From: Massilia sp.
GTDB taxonomy: Bacteria > Pseudomonadota > Gammaproteobacteria > Burkholderiales > Burkholderiaceae_D
Direction of reading: 5' to 3'
DNA: 12,910 nucleotides
Assembly (NCBI GenBank): GCA_003520365.1
Contig: DOUW01000355.1
Span: 1-12,910, forward strand
Within the stretch, counting starts at the first letter, position 1, and every line of letters starts with the position of its first letter. Below are positions 6,643-12,910 of this stretch, piece by piece. The notes below the pieces were generated by a model that was given only the letters and a program-made list of their open reading frames with translations, had not been told where the DNA came from and searched no databases. A program made the position numbers and the translations under genes.

Positions 6643-7533
6643 TCAGAACCTGAAGTAATGGTCGACCAGCAGCGCCGCAAACAGCAGCGACAGGTAGAGG
6701 ACCGAGTAGGCAAAGGCCTTGCGCGCCACCTGGTCGCTGTAGTGCTTGTGGACGCGCCAGGCGTGGCGCAGGAAGATGGCGTTCAGGACGATGGCCGCGG
6801 CCAGGTAGATCAGGCCGCTCATGCGCACGGCGAAAGGCAGGATGGTCGTGGCCGCCAGGGCCAGCGAGTACAGCCAGACCTGCTGGCCGGTGTAGGCCAT
6901 GCCGTGGGTGATCGGCAGCATCGGCAGGCCCGAGCGCGCGTAGTCCTCGCGCCGGTACATGGCCAATGCCCAGAAGTGCGGCGGGGTCCACACAAAAATG
7001 ATCAGGACCAGCAGCCAGGCCTGCATCGGCACCTCGTTGGCGACCGCGGCCCAGCCCAGCGCAGGCGGCATCGCGCCCGACAGGCCGCCGATGACGATGT
7101 TCTGCGGCGTGGCCGGCTTCAGGTAGATGGTGTAGACGACCGCATAACCGACGAAGGTCACGAAGGTCAGCCACATGGTCAGCGGATTGACGAGCGCGTA
7201 CAGGATCCACATGCCGAGGCCGCCGATGATGGCGGAGAAGACAAGGGTCTGGTTGCGCGTCAGTTCGCCGCGCGCGGTGGCGCGGCGCGCGGTGCGGGCC
7301 ATGCGCGCGTCGATCTCGGCCTCGATCAGGCAGTTCACGGCAAAGGCGGCGCCGGCCAGCAGCCAGATGCCGGCGGTGCCGGCGATCAGCGCGCGCCAGC
7401 CGGGAAAGCCGTCGGTGGCCAGGAACATGCCGATGACGGCGCAAAATACGGCCAGCTGGGTTACCCGGGGCTTGGTCAGCGTCCAGTATTGGGCGAAGCG
7501 GCTGGTCGGTTGGAGTGCGGTCTGGGTGGTCAT
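6643..7533 (-). CDS. ctaB: Protoheme IX farnesyltransferase (heme O synthase)
   Basis: CtaB/CyoE adds a farnesyl group from farnesyl diphosphate to heme B to make heme O, the substrate of the CtaA enzyme encoded just upstream. This 296-aa polytopic UbiA-superfamily protein has the expected motifs. These are TKPRV (20-24) at the first helix, the first Asp-rich motif N67CLIEAEID75 followed by RTARR (80-84), [14 protein letters not shown] (137-150), [11 protein letters not shown] (181-191) and [15 protein letters not shown] (193-207). The length is normal. ATG 7533 overlaps the ctaA stop as ATGA, giving translational coupling of the two heme A steps. Confidence 0.96.
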   Translation of the reverse strand: MTTQTALQPTSRFAQYWTLTKPRVTQLAVFCAVIGMFLATDGFPGWRALIAGTAGIWLLAGAAFAVNCLIEAEIDARMARTARRATARGELTRNQTLVFSAIIGGLGMWILYALVNPLTMWLTFVTFVGYAVVYTIYLKPATPQNIVIGGLSGAMPPALGWAAVANEVPMQAWLLVLIIFVWTPPHFWALAMYRREDYARSGLPMLPITHGMAYTGQQVWLYSLALAATTILPFAVRMSGLIYLAAAIVLNAIFLRHAWRVHKHYSDQVARKAFAYSVLYLSLLFAALLVDHYFRF

Positions 7534-8678
7534 CGATACGAATTCACAGGAACGTCCGCATTCGCGGGCGTGCGCTGCGACACTTCGAGAAGATACTTGA
7601 CCTTGTAGTTTAACATGGTCACCGTCAGTACGAGCAGAGCGGCCCCGGCGTTATGCAACACGGCAATGGCAAGAGGGAAATCGAAGTACACCGTCGCCAC
7701 GCCCGTGAACAGTTGGACGAGCAGTACGGCGCCCAGCATCTTGCCGGTCTTGCGCAGCTGCGCCTCGCCCATCGCGCGCCAGGCCGCCAGGCCCAGCACG
7801 ACGGTGACGATGATCGCGAAATTGCGGTGCACCCAGTGGATCGCCACCAGCGCCGAGAACTGCAGGTAGTGGCCGGCGGCGGTCTTGCCGAGTTCGCGCC
7901 ACAGCGTGAAGCCGTGCTCGAAGTCCATTTCCGGCACCAGCTTGCCGTCGCAGAGCGGGAATTCGTCGCAGGCCAGGGTCGCGTAGTTAGTGCTTACCCA
8001 CCCGCCGAGCGCGATTTGCACGACCAGCACCACGGCGGCGACCAGGGCCAGCGTACGCAAGGAACGCAAGCCGGCGAGGTCGCGCACCGGCGAGGGCGGC
8101 TTCATCAGGTAATCCTCGCGCCCGCCCAGCCAGACCAGCATCGCCAGCAGCGCCATGCCGAGCAGCAGGTGGATGGTGACGATCACCGGCTGCAGCTTCA
8201 GGGTCACGGTCCAGGCGCCGAAGGCGCCCTGCACGCAGACGAACAGGAACAGCGCCACCGGCATGGCCGGCTTGAAGGCGTCGAGCTTCGTCTTCTTCCA
8301 TTGGCGGAAGGCCTGGAACATCAGCGCCATGATCAGCACGCCGATGCCCATCGCCAGGTAGCGGTGGATCATCTCGATCCAGGCTTTCACTTTCGTCACC
8401 GGGCCGGTCGGCATCAAGGCCTCGGCCGCCGCGATGTGTTCGTGGGCGATGAAGGGATTGGCGGCGCCGTAGCAGCCCGGCCAGTCCGGGCAGCCCAGGC
8501 CGGAGTCGGTCAGGCGGGTAAAGCCGCCGAACACGATCAGGTCGAAGGTGAGGAAGGCCATCACCCACACGAGCTTGCGGTATTTGTTGACGCTTGACGA
8601 CAGCCAGACCATGGTCAGCGGAATGCTGGCCACGAGCAGGCCCATCAGGGCCAACTGGAACAGGGTGGACGGGTGCAT
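7530..8678 (-). CDS. ctaA: Heme A synthase (COX15/CtaA)
   Basis: CtaA oxidises the C8 methyl group of heme O to a formyl group, yielding heme A for the aa3 oxidase. The 382-aa membrane protein shows the eight-span, two-halves design. The first half has [15 protein letters not shown] (55-69) with a Cys pair, E102MIHR106 and H170. The second half has the Cys pair C237/C243 in [19 protein letters not shown] (280-288) and LHNAG (341-345). The four conserved histidines (about 105, 170, 284, 342) are the heme ligands known in this family. The gene starts 3 bases after the stop of the SCO-like gene and overlaps ctaB by 4 bases. Confidence 0.95.
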   Translation of the reverse strand: MHPSTLFQLALMGLLVASIPLTMVWLSSSVNKYRKLVWVMAFLTFDLIVFGGFTRLTDSGLGCPDWPGCYGAANPFIAHEHIAAAEALMPTGPVTKVKAWIEMIHRYLAMGIGVLIMALMFQAFRQWKKTKLDAFKPAMPVALFLFVCVQGAFGAWTVTLKLQPVIVTIHLLLGMALLAMLVWLGGREDYLMKPPSPVRDLAGLRSLRTLALVAAVVLVVQIALGGWVSTNYATLACDEFPLCDGKLVPEMDFEHGFTLWRELGKTAAGHYLQFSALVAIHWVHRNFAIIVTVVLGLAAWRAMGEAQLRKTGKMLGAVLLVQLFTGVATVYFDFPLAIAVLHNAGAALLVLTVTMLNYKVKYLLEVSQRTPANADVPVNSYR

Positions 8679-8681
8679 GGC

Positions 8682-9314
8682 TTATCCGATCGCCGAGGCC
8701 TTGAGCAGCTTGGCGATGTCTTTATGCACACGTTGCGGCTCGGGGTTCTTCGGGAAGCGCATCATCAGGTTGCTGCGCGGGTCGACCAGGAAGATGTGGT
8801 CTTCCAGCTTGCCGCCCTGCTCCAGCGGCAGCCACCGGGCCAGTTCGGCCGGCTTCACGCGCAGGATGTGCATGTCGTCGTACATGCGGATCAGCATGGT
8901 GTCGATCGGCTGCTCGTCGGTAACCAGCCAGACGCGCTCGACGCGGTCCATGTTCTTGCCCTGCATGGTGCGCAGCTGGCGCATCGCGTACAGCTGGTCC
9001 TGGCAAGCCTGGTCGCAGTCGCCGCCGCCGACCTTTACCATGATCCACTTGCCGGCGTAGTTCTCCAGCGTTTCCGGGCGGCCGTCGAGCGTGGTGCTCG
9101 AGAGCTTCGGCATCGGATGGCTGGCCTGGTCGATGAGGGTGCCGTAGTTGGTGCGCCCTTCCGGCTTGATGACGTAGTAGCTCAGGTAGGAGGCGATGAT
9201 CGGCGCGGCGCACACCAGCAGCACGGCCAGCAGCTTCCAGCGTCCGCGACGCTTGGCATCGCGCTGGCGCTCGTCGGTGGCGGGAGCGCGTTCACTCAGC
9301 TTGTTTTCTTCCAC
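8682..9314 (-). CDS. Membrane-anchored SCO/thioredoxin-like protein of the cox cluster
   Basis: This 210-aa protein is found in the oxidase cluster between SURF1 and ctaA. A charged cytoplasmic N-terminus (1-26) is followed by one membrane helix (about 28-48) and a periplasmic domain. The domain reads as a diverged SCO/thioredoxin fold. WIMVKVGGGDC (90-100) continues into C100DQAC104, which lines up with LVVLFFGYTQ and CPDVC of the SCO protein nearby. VERVWLVTDEQPID (125-138) matches its VQVLFVTLDPERD. EDHIFLVDPRSNLMMRF (171-187) lines up with the His-bearing strand, giving His173 as the third ligand candidate. A copper or thiol role in CuA assembly is therefore plausible but inferred. Its start lies inside the end of SURF1 (23-base overlap) and its stop is 3 bases before ctaA, so it is made with both. 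Such proteins are often left as hypothetical. Confidence 0.75.
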   Translation of the reverse strand: MEENKLSERAPATDERQRDAKRRGRWKLLAVLLVCAAPIIASYLSYYVIKPEGRTNYGTLIDQASHPMPKLSSTTLDGRPETLENYAGKWIMVKVGGGDCDQACQDQLYAMRQLRTMQGKNMDRVERVWLVTDEQPIDTMLIRMYDDMHILRVKPAELARWLPLEQGGKLEDHIFLVDPRSNLMMRFPKNPEPQRVHKDIAKLLKASAIG

Positions 9315-10047
9315 TTCGAAATCCCGTAATCACAAAAAATAAGGCCGCCATCGCCGCCAGCGCATACCACTGGACGGCGTAGCCGCGGTGCTTGTCGATG
9401 CCCGTATCCGGGGCCGGCCAGTCGCGCACCAGGACCTCGCCGTCTGCCCGCGGCCCGGTCTGCTGGACCAGCAAGGGTTCCAGCGTCAGGCCGCTGGCGC
9501 GCGCCAGGTCGGCCACTTCCAGGTTCTGGACCAGCGCACCGGGTTTCAACGGCACGGCGCCGCCGAGCTGCAGCACATGCCCGGCCGACGCGACCAGGAC
9601 CCCGTCGATCGTCGTCCGGCCGCGCGGCGTCTCGTACTTCGGCAGACGCGTATATTCGCGCGGATCGCGCGGCAACCAGCCGCGCAACACCAGCACATGT
9701 TTGGCCGAACCCGCTATTTTAAACGGCATTGCCAGATAGAACCCGGCCCGCCCCTGGTATGGCCGGTTATCGAGGAAGACCGGCCAGCCCGCGACGAATT
9801 CGCCGGTGAGCCGCACCCGGCGGTATTCTGTAGGGTGGGCACTCGTGCCCACGCGGTCGTACTCGTGCACACCACTGCTGCTCCCCAGCACCACCGGCGG
9901 CAAGCGGCCACGCTCCAGCATCGCCGCCGCAATCGCTTCTTTCTCGTGCGCCCTGCGCAACTGCCAATTCCCCAACGCAATCCCCAGCGCCACGAGAACC
10001 ACCGTTGCCAAAAACGGAATACCCCTAAACCGGAACCGCAAACGCAT
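9292..10047 (-). CDS. SURF1-family cytochrome oxidase biogenesis protein
   Basis: This 251-aa SURF1 protein has the family's two membrane helices at about 10-28 and 227-243 with a periplasmic domain between them. Landmarks are LGNWQLRRAHEKEAI (25-39), RRVRLTGEF (76-84), VFLDNRPYQGRAGFYLAMPF (90-109), VLRGWLPRDP (120-129) and KHRGYAVQWYALA (219-231). The family helps insert or deliver heme A to subunit I. The ATG is preceded by an AGGGA site 9 bases away. Residues 64-73 are encoded by a palindromic repeat that seems to have entered in frame, so that HEYDRV is followed by TEYRRV like a broken duplication; see the repeat entry. The gene diverges from the DUF2909 gene with only 35 bases between starts. 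It overlaps the next gene by 23 bases. Confidence 0.9.
   Translation of the reverse strand: MRLRFRFRGIPFLATVVLVALGIALGNWQLRRAHEKEAIAAAMLERGRLPPVVLGSSSGVHEYDRVGTSAHPTEYRRVRLTGEFVAGWPVFLDNRPYQGRAGFYLAMPFKIAGSAKHVLVLRGWLPRDPREYTRLPKYETPRGRTTIDGVLVASAGHVLQLGGAVPLKPGALVQNLEVADLARASGLTLEPLLVQQTGPRADGEVLVRDWPAPDTGIDKHRGYAVQWYALAAMAALFFVITGFRSGRKQAE
9830..9856. repeat. REP-like palindromic element inside SURF1
   Basis: The core is a perfect inverted repeat, GTGGGCAC (9835-9842) and GTGCCCAC (9845-9852), around TC. It is flanked by GTAGG on the left and GCGG on the right. The pattern GTAGGGTGGGCAC...GTGCCCACGCGG is one I associate with dispersed short repeats in Massilia-like and other genomes, from memory and unchecked. 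On the minus strand it is read through as about nine extra SURF1 codons (residues 64-73) without breaking the frame. No second copy was noticed in this window. Confidence 0.5.
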
Positions 10048-10082
10048 TACAATGAATCCCTTCCCGATTCCTCGGTGCGACC

Positions 10083-10283
10083 ATGAAAATCTTCGTAGCC
10101 ATCGCCTTCATCCTGATCATCGCCAGCCTCGGCTCGGCCCTGTTCTTCCTGATGCGCGACAAGGGCCGCAGCAACCGTACGGTGCAGGCGCTGGCGATGC
10201 GGGTCGGCCTGTCGATCACCCTGTTCCTGTTCGTGCTCGCATCTTACAAGCTGGGCTGGATCACCCCGACCGGCATCCGCTGA
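10083..10283 (+). CDS. Twin transmembrane protein (DUF2909)
   Basis: This 66-aa protein has two membrane helices (about 3-23 and 39-57) joined by a short basic loop with FFLMRDKGRSNRTVQALAMR (21-40), the signature of the DUF2909 family (PF11137). It is the only plus-strand gene in the window. It sits between ctaE and SURF1, an arrangement I know from Burkholderiales, which suggests a link with the oxidase although its function is unknown. The start is ATG 10083 with no clear Shine-Dalgarno sequence. A -10-like TACAAT at 10048-10053 lies about 30 bases before the start, inside the short gap and next to the SURF1 start codon; the -35 is poor. A hairpin follows 22 bases after the stop. Confidence 0.85.
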   Translation: MKIFVAIAFILIIASLGSALFFLMRDKGRSNRTVQALAMRVGLSITLFLFVLASYKLGWITPTGIR

Positions 10284-10305
10284 TCGCCACACCTCCTATA
10301 TGACA

Positions 10306-10328
10306 AGGGACAGCCAATTGCTGTCCCT
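10306..10328. terminator. Hairpin between convergent DUF2909 and ctaE genes
   Basis: AGGGACAGC (10306-10314) and GCTGTCCCT (10320-10328) form a perfect 9-bp stem around CAATT, 22 bases after the DUF2909 stop. The DUF2909 and ctaE genes converge here, so a bidirectional terminator is expected. Neither side carries a real U-run, so termination may be weak or Rho-assisted. Confidence 0.5.
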
Positions 10329-10348
10329 CGCACACAACTAACGCCAAA

Positions 10349-10464
10349 GGGCCTCGAGAAACCGTAGCGAGCGGAAGGAGGTTTGGCCGAGAAGCGCAGC
10401 TGTACAAGCGTACAGCGAGCATCGCAGGCCAAAGATCCGACGCGCAGTAGGTTTATCGGGGCCC
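10349..10464. repeat. 116-bp nested inverted repeat after ctaE
   Basis: Three nested levels of pairing are visible. The outer arms are GGGCCTCGAGAAACC (10349-10363) and GGTTTATCGGGGCCC (10450-10464), 13 of 15 complementary. The middle arms are TTTGGCC (10382-10388) and GGCCAAA (10427-10433). The inner arms are GCTGTAC (10399-10405) and GTACAGC (10410-10416) around AAGC. The element ends 5 bases before the ctaE stop codon on the minus strand and fills the space up to the convergent hairpin. It looks like a folded repeat unit or the processed remains of a small mobile element. It could also form the 3' end of the ctaE transcript. No ORF fits it. Confidence 0.5.
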
Positions 10465-10469
10465 CACCA

Positions 10470-11327
10470 CTACAGCCAGTAGACGACGACGTACAGACCG
10501 AGCCACACGACGTCGACGAAGTGCCAGTACCAGGCCGCGCCTTCGAAACCGAAGTGGTTATCCGCCGTGAAGTGGCCGCGCAGCACGCGGTACAGGATCA
10601 CCGACAGCATGATCGCGCCCATGGTCACGTGGAAGCCGTGGAAGCCGGTCAGCATGAAGAAGGTCGAGCCGTAGATGCCCGAGGTCATCTTGAGGTTCAG
10701 TTCCTGGTAGGCGTGGATGTATTCGTAGGCCTGGAAGCCCATGAAGATCGCGCCCAGCAGGATGGTGGCGAACAGGAACACGGCGGTGTTGCGGCGGTGG
10801 CCGGCGCGCAGCGCGTGGTGGGCGATGGTCAGCGTCACGCCGGACAGCAGCAGCAGCGCGGTGTTGATCGTCGGGATCGGGAACGGCCCCATGGTGTTGA
10901 AGCTCTCGACCACGCCGGCCGGGCCGGTGTTGCCCCACTGGCCGGCGAAGTCGGGCCATAGGATCTTGTGGTCGAGGTCGGCCAGCCAGGGCATGGTGAT
11001 CGCGCGGGCATAGAACAGGGCGCCGAAGAAGGCGGCGAAGAACATCACCTCGGAGAAGATGAACCAGCTCATCGACCAGCGGTAGGAGCTGTCGATGCGG
11101 GCGCTGTACTGACCCGCTTCGGATTCGCCGATGGCGTCGCCGAACCAGAAATACAGCACGGTCAGCATCGCGACGATGCCGACCAGGCAGACGGCCGGAC
11201 CCCACGCTGCGCTGTTGACCCAGCCCGAGGCGCCGGCCATCGTCACCAGCATCGAGATGCCGCCGGCCATCGGCCACATGGAAGGGCCGGGCACGAAATA
11301 GTGCGGCGCGGTTTTTGACACACTCAT
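10470..11327 (-). CDS. ctaE: Cytochrome c oxidase subunit III
   Basis: Subunit III of the aa3-type oxidase is a seven-helix protein that stabilises subunit I and its proton uptake. The protein is 285 aa from the chosen start. Features seen include HYFVPGPSMWPMAGG near the N-terminus and YRWSMSWFIFSEVMFFAAFF with the conserved membrane Glu of the SE pair. Also seen are AHHALRAGHRRN, TGFHGFHVTMG and the C-terminal YWHFVDVVWLGLYVVVYWL. Two ATGs compete. The AGGAG site at 11334-11338 is 6 bases before ATG 11327 but directly abuts ATG 11333, so 11327 (MSVSKTAPHYFVPG) is preferred. The gap to the DUF2970 stop is 77 bases, so it may have its own ribosome loading or promoter. Confidence 0.95.
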   Translation of the reverse strand: MSVSKTAPHYFVPGPSMWPMAGGISMLVTMAGASGWVNSAAWGPAVCLVGIVAMLTVLYFWFGDAIGESEAGQYSARIDSSYRWSMSWFIFSEVMFFAAFFGALFYARAITMPWLADLDHKILWPDFAGQWGNTGPAGVVESFNTMGPFPIPTINTALLLLSGVTLTIAHHALRAGHRRNTAVFLFATILLGAIFMGFQAYEYIHAYQELNLKMTSGIYGSTFFMLTGFHGFHVTMGAIMLSVILYRVLRGHFTADNHFGFEGAAWYWHFVDVVWLGLYVVVYWL

Positions 11328-11404
11328 CTTCATCTCCTAGATCAATCTTCTGATGCGTTGAATTGGATTGCTTTGAAACTCGTTTGTCTTTTTTACTGCA
11401 CCGC

Positions 11405-11614
11405 CTAAGGCACCACCAGCTGCACCACCAGGATCAGCACGCCGATGAAGATCAGCGCCCCCAGCAGCCCGGCGAGGATCACGTGCACCGGATGCAGGTT
11501 GGCCGCGTCGCGGTCGTAGTCGCGGCGCTTGCGCACCCCGAAGAAGGACCAGAACACGGCCTTCATCGAGGCGCCGAAGCTCGACTTGCGCTCCTGTGGC
11601 GGCTGGCTGTCCAT
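11405..11614 (-). CDS. DUF2970 family small membrane protein
   Basis: This 69-aa protein has a soluble N-terminal part and one C-terminal membrane helix (about 46-67). The motif KAVFWSFFGVRKRRDYDRD (18-36) followed by LHPVHVILAGL (40-50) is the DUF2970 pattern (PF11174). The gene lies between ctaG and ctaE, its usual place in betaproteobacteria, so a role in oxidase assembly or stability is likely but unproven. Its ATG shares one base with the ctaG stop (TGATG). A longer frame to 11926 is only out-of-frame ctaG sequence. Confidence 0.88.
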   Translation of the reverse strand: MDSQPPQERKSSFGASMKAVFWSFFGVRKRRDYDRDAANLHPVHVILAGLLGALIFIGVLILVVQLVVP

Positions 11615-12168
11615 CAGTTGGCCGCGACCGCGCCGGCGATCTCGAAGAAGGTGTACGACAGGGTGATGTTCTTCACTTCCTTCGGCAGCGCCGGGTCGAT
11701 GAAGAATACCACCGGCATCTGGCGCGCTTCGTTCGGCTTCATGAGCTGCTCGCGGAAGCAGAAGCACTCGACCTTCTTGAAGTGCGGCGTGGCCGACTGC
11801 GGCGCATAGCTCGGGATCGCCTGGGCCTTGACCGCCCTGCCCTGGGTGTTGACGACCTCGTAGACCACGGTCGCCAGTTCGCCCGGATGGACCTCGATGC
11901 TGCGGGTGGTCGGGCGGAAGCGCCACGGCCCCTGGGAATTGCCGTCCAGCTCGATCGTGATGGTGCGCGTCAGGTCGACCTGGGTATTCGCCGGGCGCTC
12001 GACCGTGCCGTCCTGCTGGGTCAGCACGTTAATGCCGAGCACGTCGCAAATCTGGCGGTAGACCGGCACCAGCGCGTAGCCGAAGCCGAACATCGCCACC
12101 GCCACCACCACCAGCTTGGTGAAGGTGGCGCGGTTCAGCCGCAGGCGGGTGTCGTTGTCGTAGGCCAC
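11614..12168 (-). CDS. ctaG: Cytochrome c oxidase assembly protein CtaG (Cox11)
   Basis: CtaG delivers copper to the CuB centre of subunit I. The 184-aa protein has a short cytoplasmic N-terminus, one membrane helix (about 17-36, VVVAVAMFGFGYALVPVY in part) and a periplasmic immunoglobulin-like beta domain. The copper motif KVECFCFRE (132-140) contains the conserved CFCF, and Cys41 after the helix is the third Cys seen in this family. QLMKPNEARQMPVVFFIDP (141-159) is also typical. The start is GTG 12168: an in-frame stop lies 9 bases before it, no ATG is available, and the gene begins 1 base after the small assembly gene ends. Its stop shares a base with the DUF2970 start. Confidence 0.94.
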   Translation of the reverse strand: MAYDNDTRLRLNRATFTKLVVVAVAMFGFGYALVPVYRQICDVLGINVLTQQDGTVERPANTQVDLTRTITIELDGNSQGPWRFRPTTRSIEVHPGELATVVYEVVNTQGRAVKAQAIPSYAPQSATPHFKKVECFCFREQLMKPNEARQMPVVFFIDPALPKEVKNITLSYTFFEIAGAVAAN

Positions 12169-12169
12169 G

Positions 12170-12286
12170 TCAGCTCAGCCAGAGGCGCTTGAGGATCACC
12201 GAGGCGAAGAAGAACGCCGCGATCGCCACCAGGACCAGGGCGATCCTCAGATTGCCCTTGTGCGGAGGTTTGCGCTGCGCATTCAT
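12170..12286 (-). CDS. Cytochrome oxidase small assembly protein
   Basis: This 38-aa protein has a basic N-terminus (NAQRKPPHKGNLR) and a single membrane helix (about 14-33). Small proteins of this kind sit between ctaD and ctaG in many Burkholderiales and are annotated as oxidase small assembly proteins. The resemblance is to position, size and topology. Its ATG shares a base with the ctaD stop (TGATG), and ctaG begins 1 base after its stop, so the three are translated together. A longer frame reaching 12850 reads through ctaD out of frame and is rejected. Confidence 0.75.
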   Translation of the reverse strand: MNAQRKPPHKGNLRIALVLVAIAAFFFASVILKRLWLS

Positions 12287-12910
12287 CACTTCACCAGCGG
12301 CGGGGTTTCGAAGGTGTGGAACGGCGCCGGGCTCGGCACGGTCCACTCCAGGCCTTCCGCGCCTTCCCATGGTTTCGCCTCGGCCTTGGCGCCGCCGCGG
12401 ATGGTCGGCAGCACCACCGCGAACAGGAAGTAGACCTGCGACAGGCCGAAGCCGAAGGCGCCCACCGAGACGATCATGTTGAAGTCGGTGAACTGGGTCG
12501 CGTAGTCGGCGTAGCGGCGCGGCATGCCGGCCAGGCCCAGGAAGTGCATCGGGAAGAAGGTGATGTTGAACGTAATCAGCGACAGCCAGAAGTGCATCTT
12601 TCCGCGGCCTTCCGGATACATGTGGCCGGTCCACTTCGGCGCCCAGTAGTAGAAGCCGGCGAACAGCGCGAACAGCGAGCCGGCCACCAGCACGTAGTGG
12701 AAGTGGGCCACGACATAATAGGTGTCGTGGACCTGGATGTCGATCGGGGTCACGGCCAGGATCAGGCCGGTGAAGCCGCCCATGGTGAAGACGAAGATGA
12801 AGCCGACCGCGAACAGCATCGGCGTCTCGAAGGTCATCGAGCCGCGCCACATGGTGGCGACCCAGTTGAACACCTTCACGCCGGTCGGCACCGCGATCAG
12901 CATGGTGGCG
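12286..12910 (-). CDS. ctaD: Cytochrome c oxidase subunit I, C-terminal part (5' end outside window)
   Basis: This is the last 207 or so residues of subunit I of an aa3-type oxidase, the catalytic subunit carrying heme a, heme a3 and CuB. The frame is open to the window edge and continues upstream of the Met at 12903, so the gene is cut by the window. Key features are [16 protein letters not shown], then [15 protein letters not shown], whose two His in AHFH are the axial ligands of heme a3 and heme a. [16 protein letters not shown] follows. The C-terminus ends FETPPLVK. It is the first visible gene of the minus-strand oxidase block; coxB would be expected just outside. Confidence 0.96.
   Translation of the reverse strand, partial: ATMLIAVPTGVKVFNWVATMWRGSMTFETPMLFAVGFIFVFTMGGFTGLILAVTPIDIQVHDTYYVVAHFHYVLVAGSLFALFAGFYYWAPKWTGHMYPEGRGKMHFWLSLITFNITFFPMHFLGLAGMPRRYADYATQFTDFNMIVSVGAFGFGLSQVYFLFAVVLPTIRGGAKAEAKPWEGAEGLEWTVPSPAPFHTFETPPLVK

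Noticed and set aside
6641..7444. Long N-terminal extension joined to the SCO protein
   Set aside because: It is the out-of-frame shadow of ctaB, rich in Arg/His/Pro; the lipoprotein signal starts at 6640.
11615..11926. Longer DUF2970 frame reaching into ctaG
   Set aside because: Shadow of ctaG; the recognised DUF2970 sequence begins at 11614 with a TGATG junction.

Overview
The window looks like a high-GC betaproteobacterial chromosome. Order Burkholderiales is the best guess, and the protein sequences and repeat style suggest Oxalobacteraceae (Massilia/Duganella-like), but this is an inference from recognition without a search. The marker is a complete aa3-type cytochrome c oxidase assembly block in Burkholderiales order. 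It includes three small lineage-typical genes: a 38-aa small assembly protein, a DUF2970 protein and a twin-transmembrane DUF2909 protein.

Region A (about 1-4536, all minus strand) is a compact four-gene operon. In transcription order it has an AAA+ ATPase (4536-3619), a 435-aa all-helical protein of unknown family (3583-2276), a MotA/TolQ/ExbB-type membrane protein with a very long helical tail resembling ZorA (2279-750), and a MotB/OmpA-type stator partner resembling ZorB (737-45). The last three genes are coupled by a 4-base overlap or short gaps. The motor pair is like that of the Zorya anti-phage system. However, the known Zorya effectors (ZorC/ZorD, ZorE, ZorF/G) are not visible, and the two genes in front of the motor are not Zorya genes that I recognise. 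This is the best candidate for an undescribed system. I infer a PMF-driven, peptidoglycan-anchored motor coupled to an AAA+ remodeller and a helical adaptor or effector.

Region B (4537-4937) is a 401-bp gap without a credible gene. Its core (4621-4740) is about 33% G+C by hand count, against roughly 58-68% in sampled coding lines. It holds two adjacent perfect dyads, a likely control region for the operon and a possible boundary of acquired DNA.

Region C (4938-12910) is housekeeping. On the minus strand it runs ctaD (5' end outside the window), a small assembly gene, ctaG (Cox11), DUF2970, and ctaE (Cox3). Then comes the single plus-strand gene (DUF2909), followed on the minus strand by SURF1, an SCO-like membrane protein, ctaA (heme A synthase), ctaB (heme O synthase), an SCO copper chaperone and an AI-2E-family permease. 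CtaB and CtaA make heme A, SURF1 helps its delivery to subunit I, and CtaG and SCO deliver copper to CuB and CuA. Many junctions are start/stop overlaps, implying translational coupling.

Non-coding structures of note: a REP-like palindrome apparently inserted in frame in SURF1 (9830-9856), a nested inverted repeat just after ctaE (10349-10464), a convergent-gene hairpin (10306-10328), a palindromic operator candidate in front of the AI-2E gene (6033-6048), and a GC-rich hairpin after the ZorB-like gene (11-41). I saw no tRNA, rRNA, CRISPR array, transposase or integrase.
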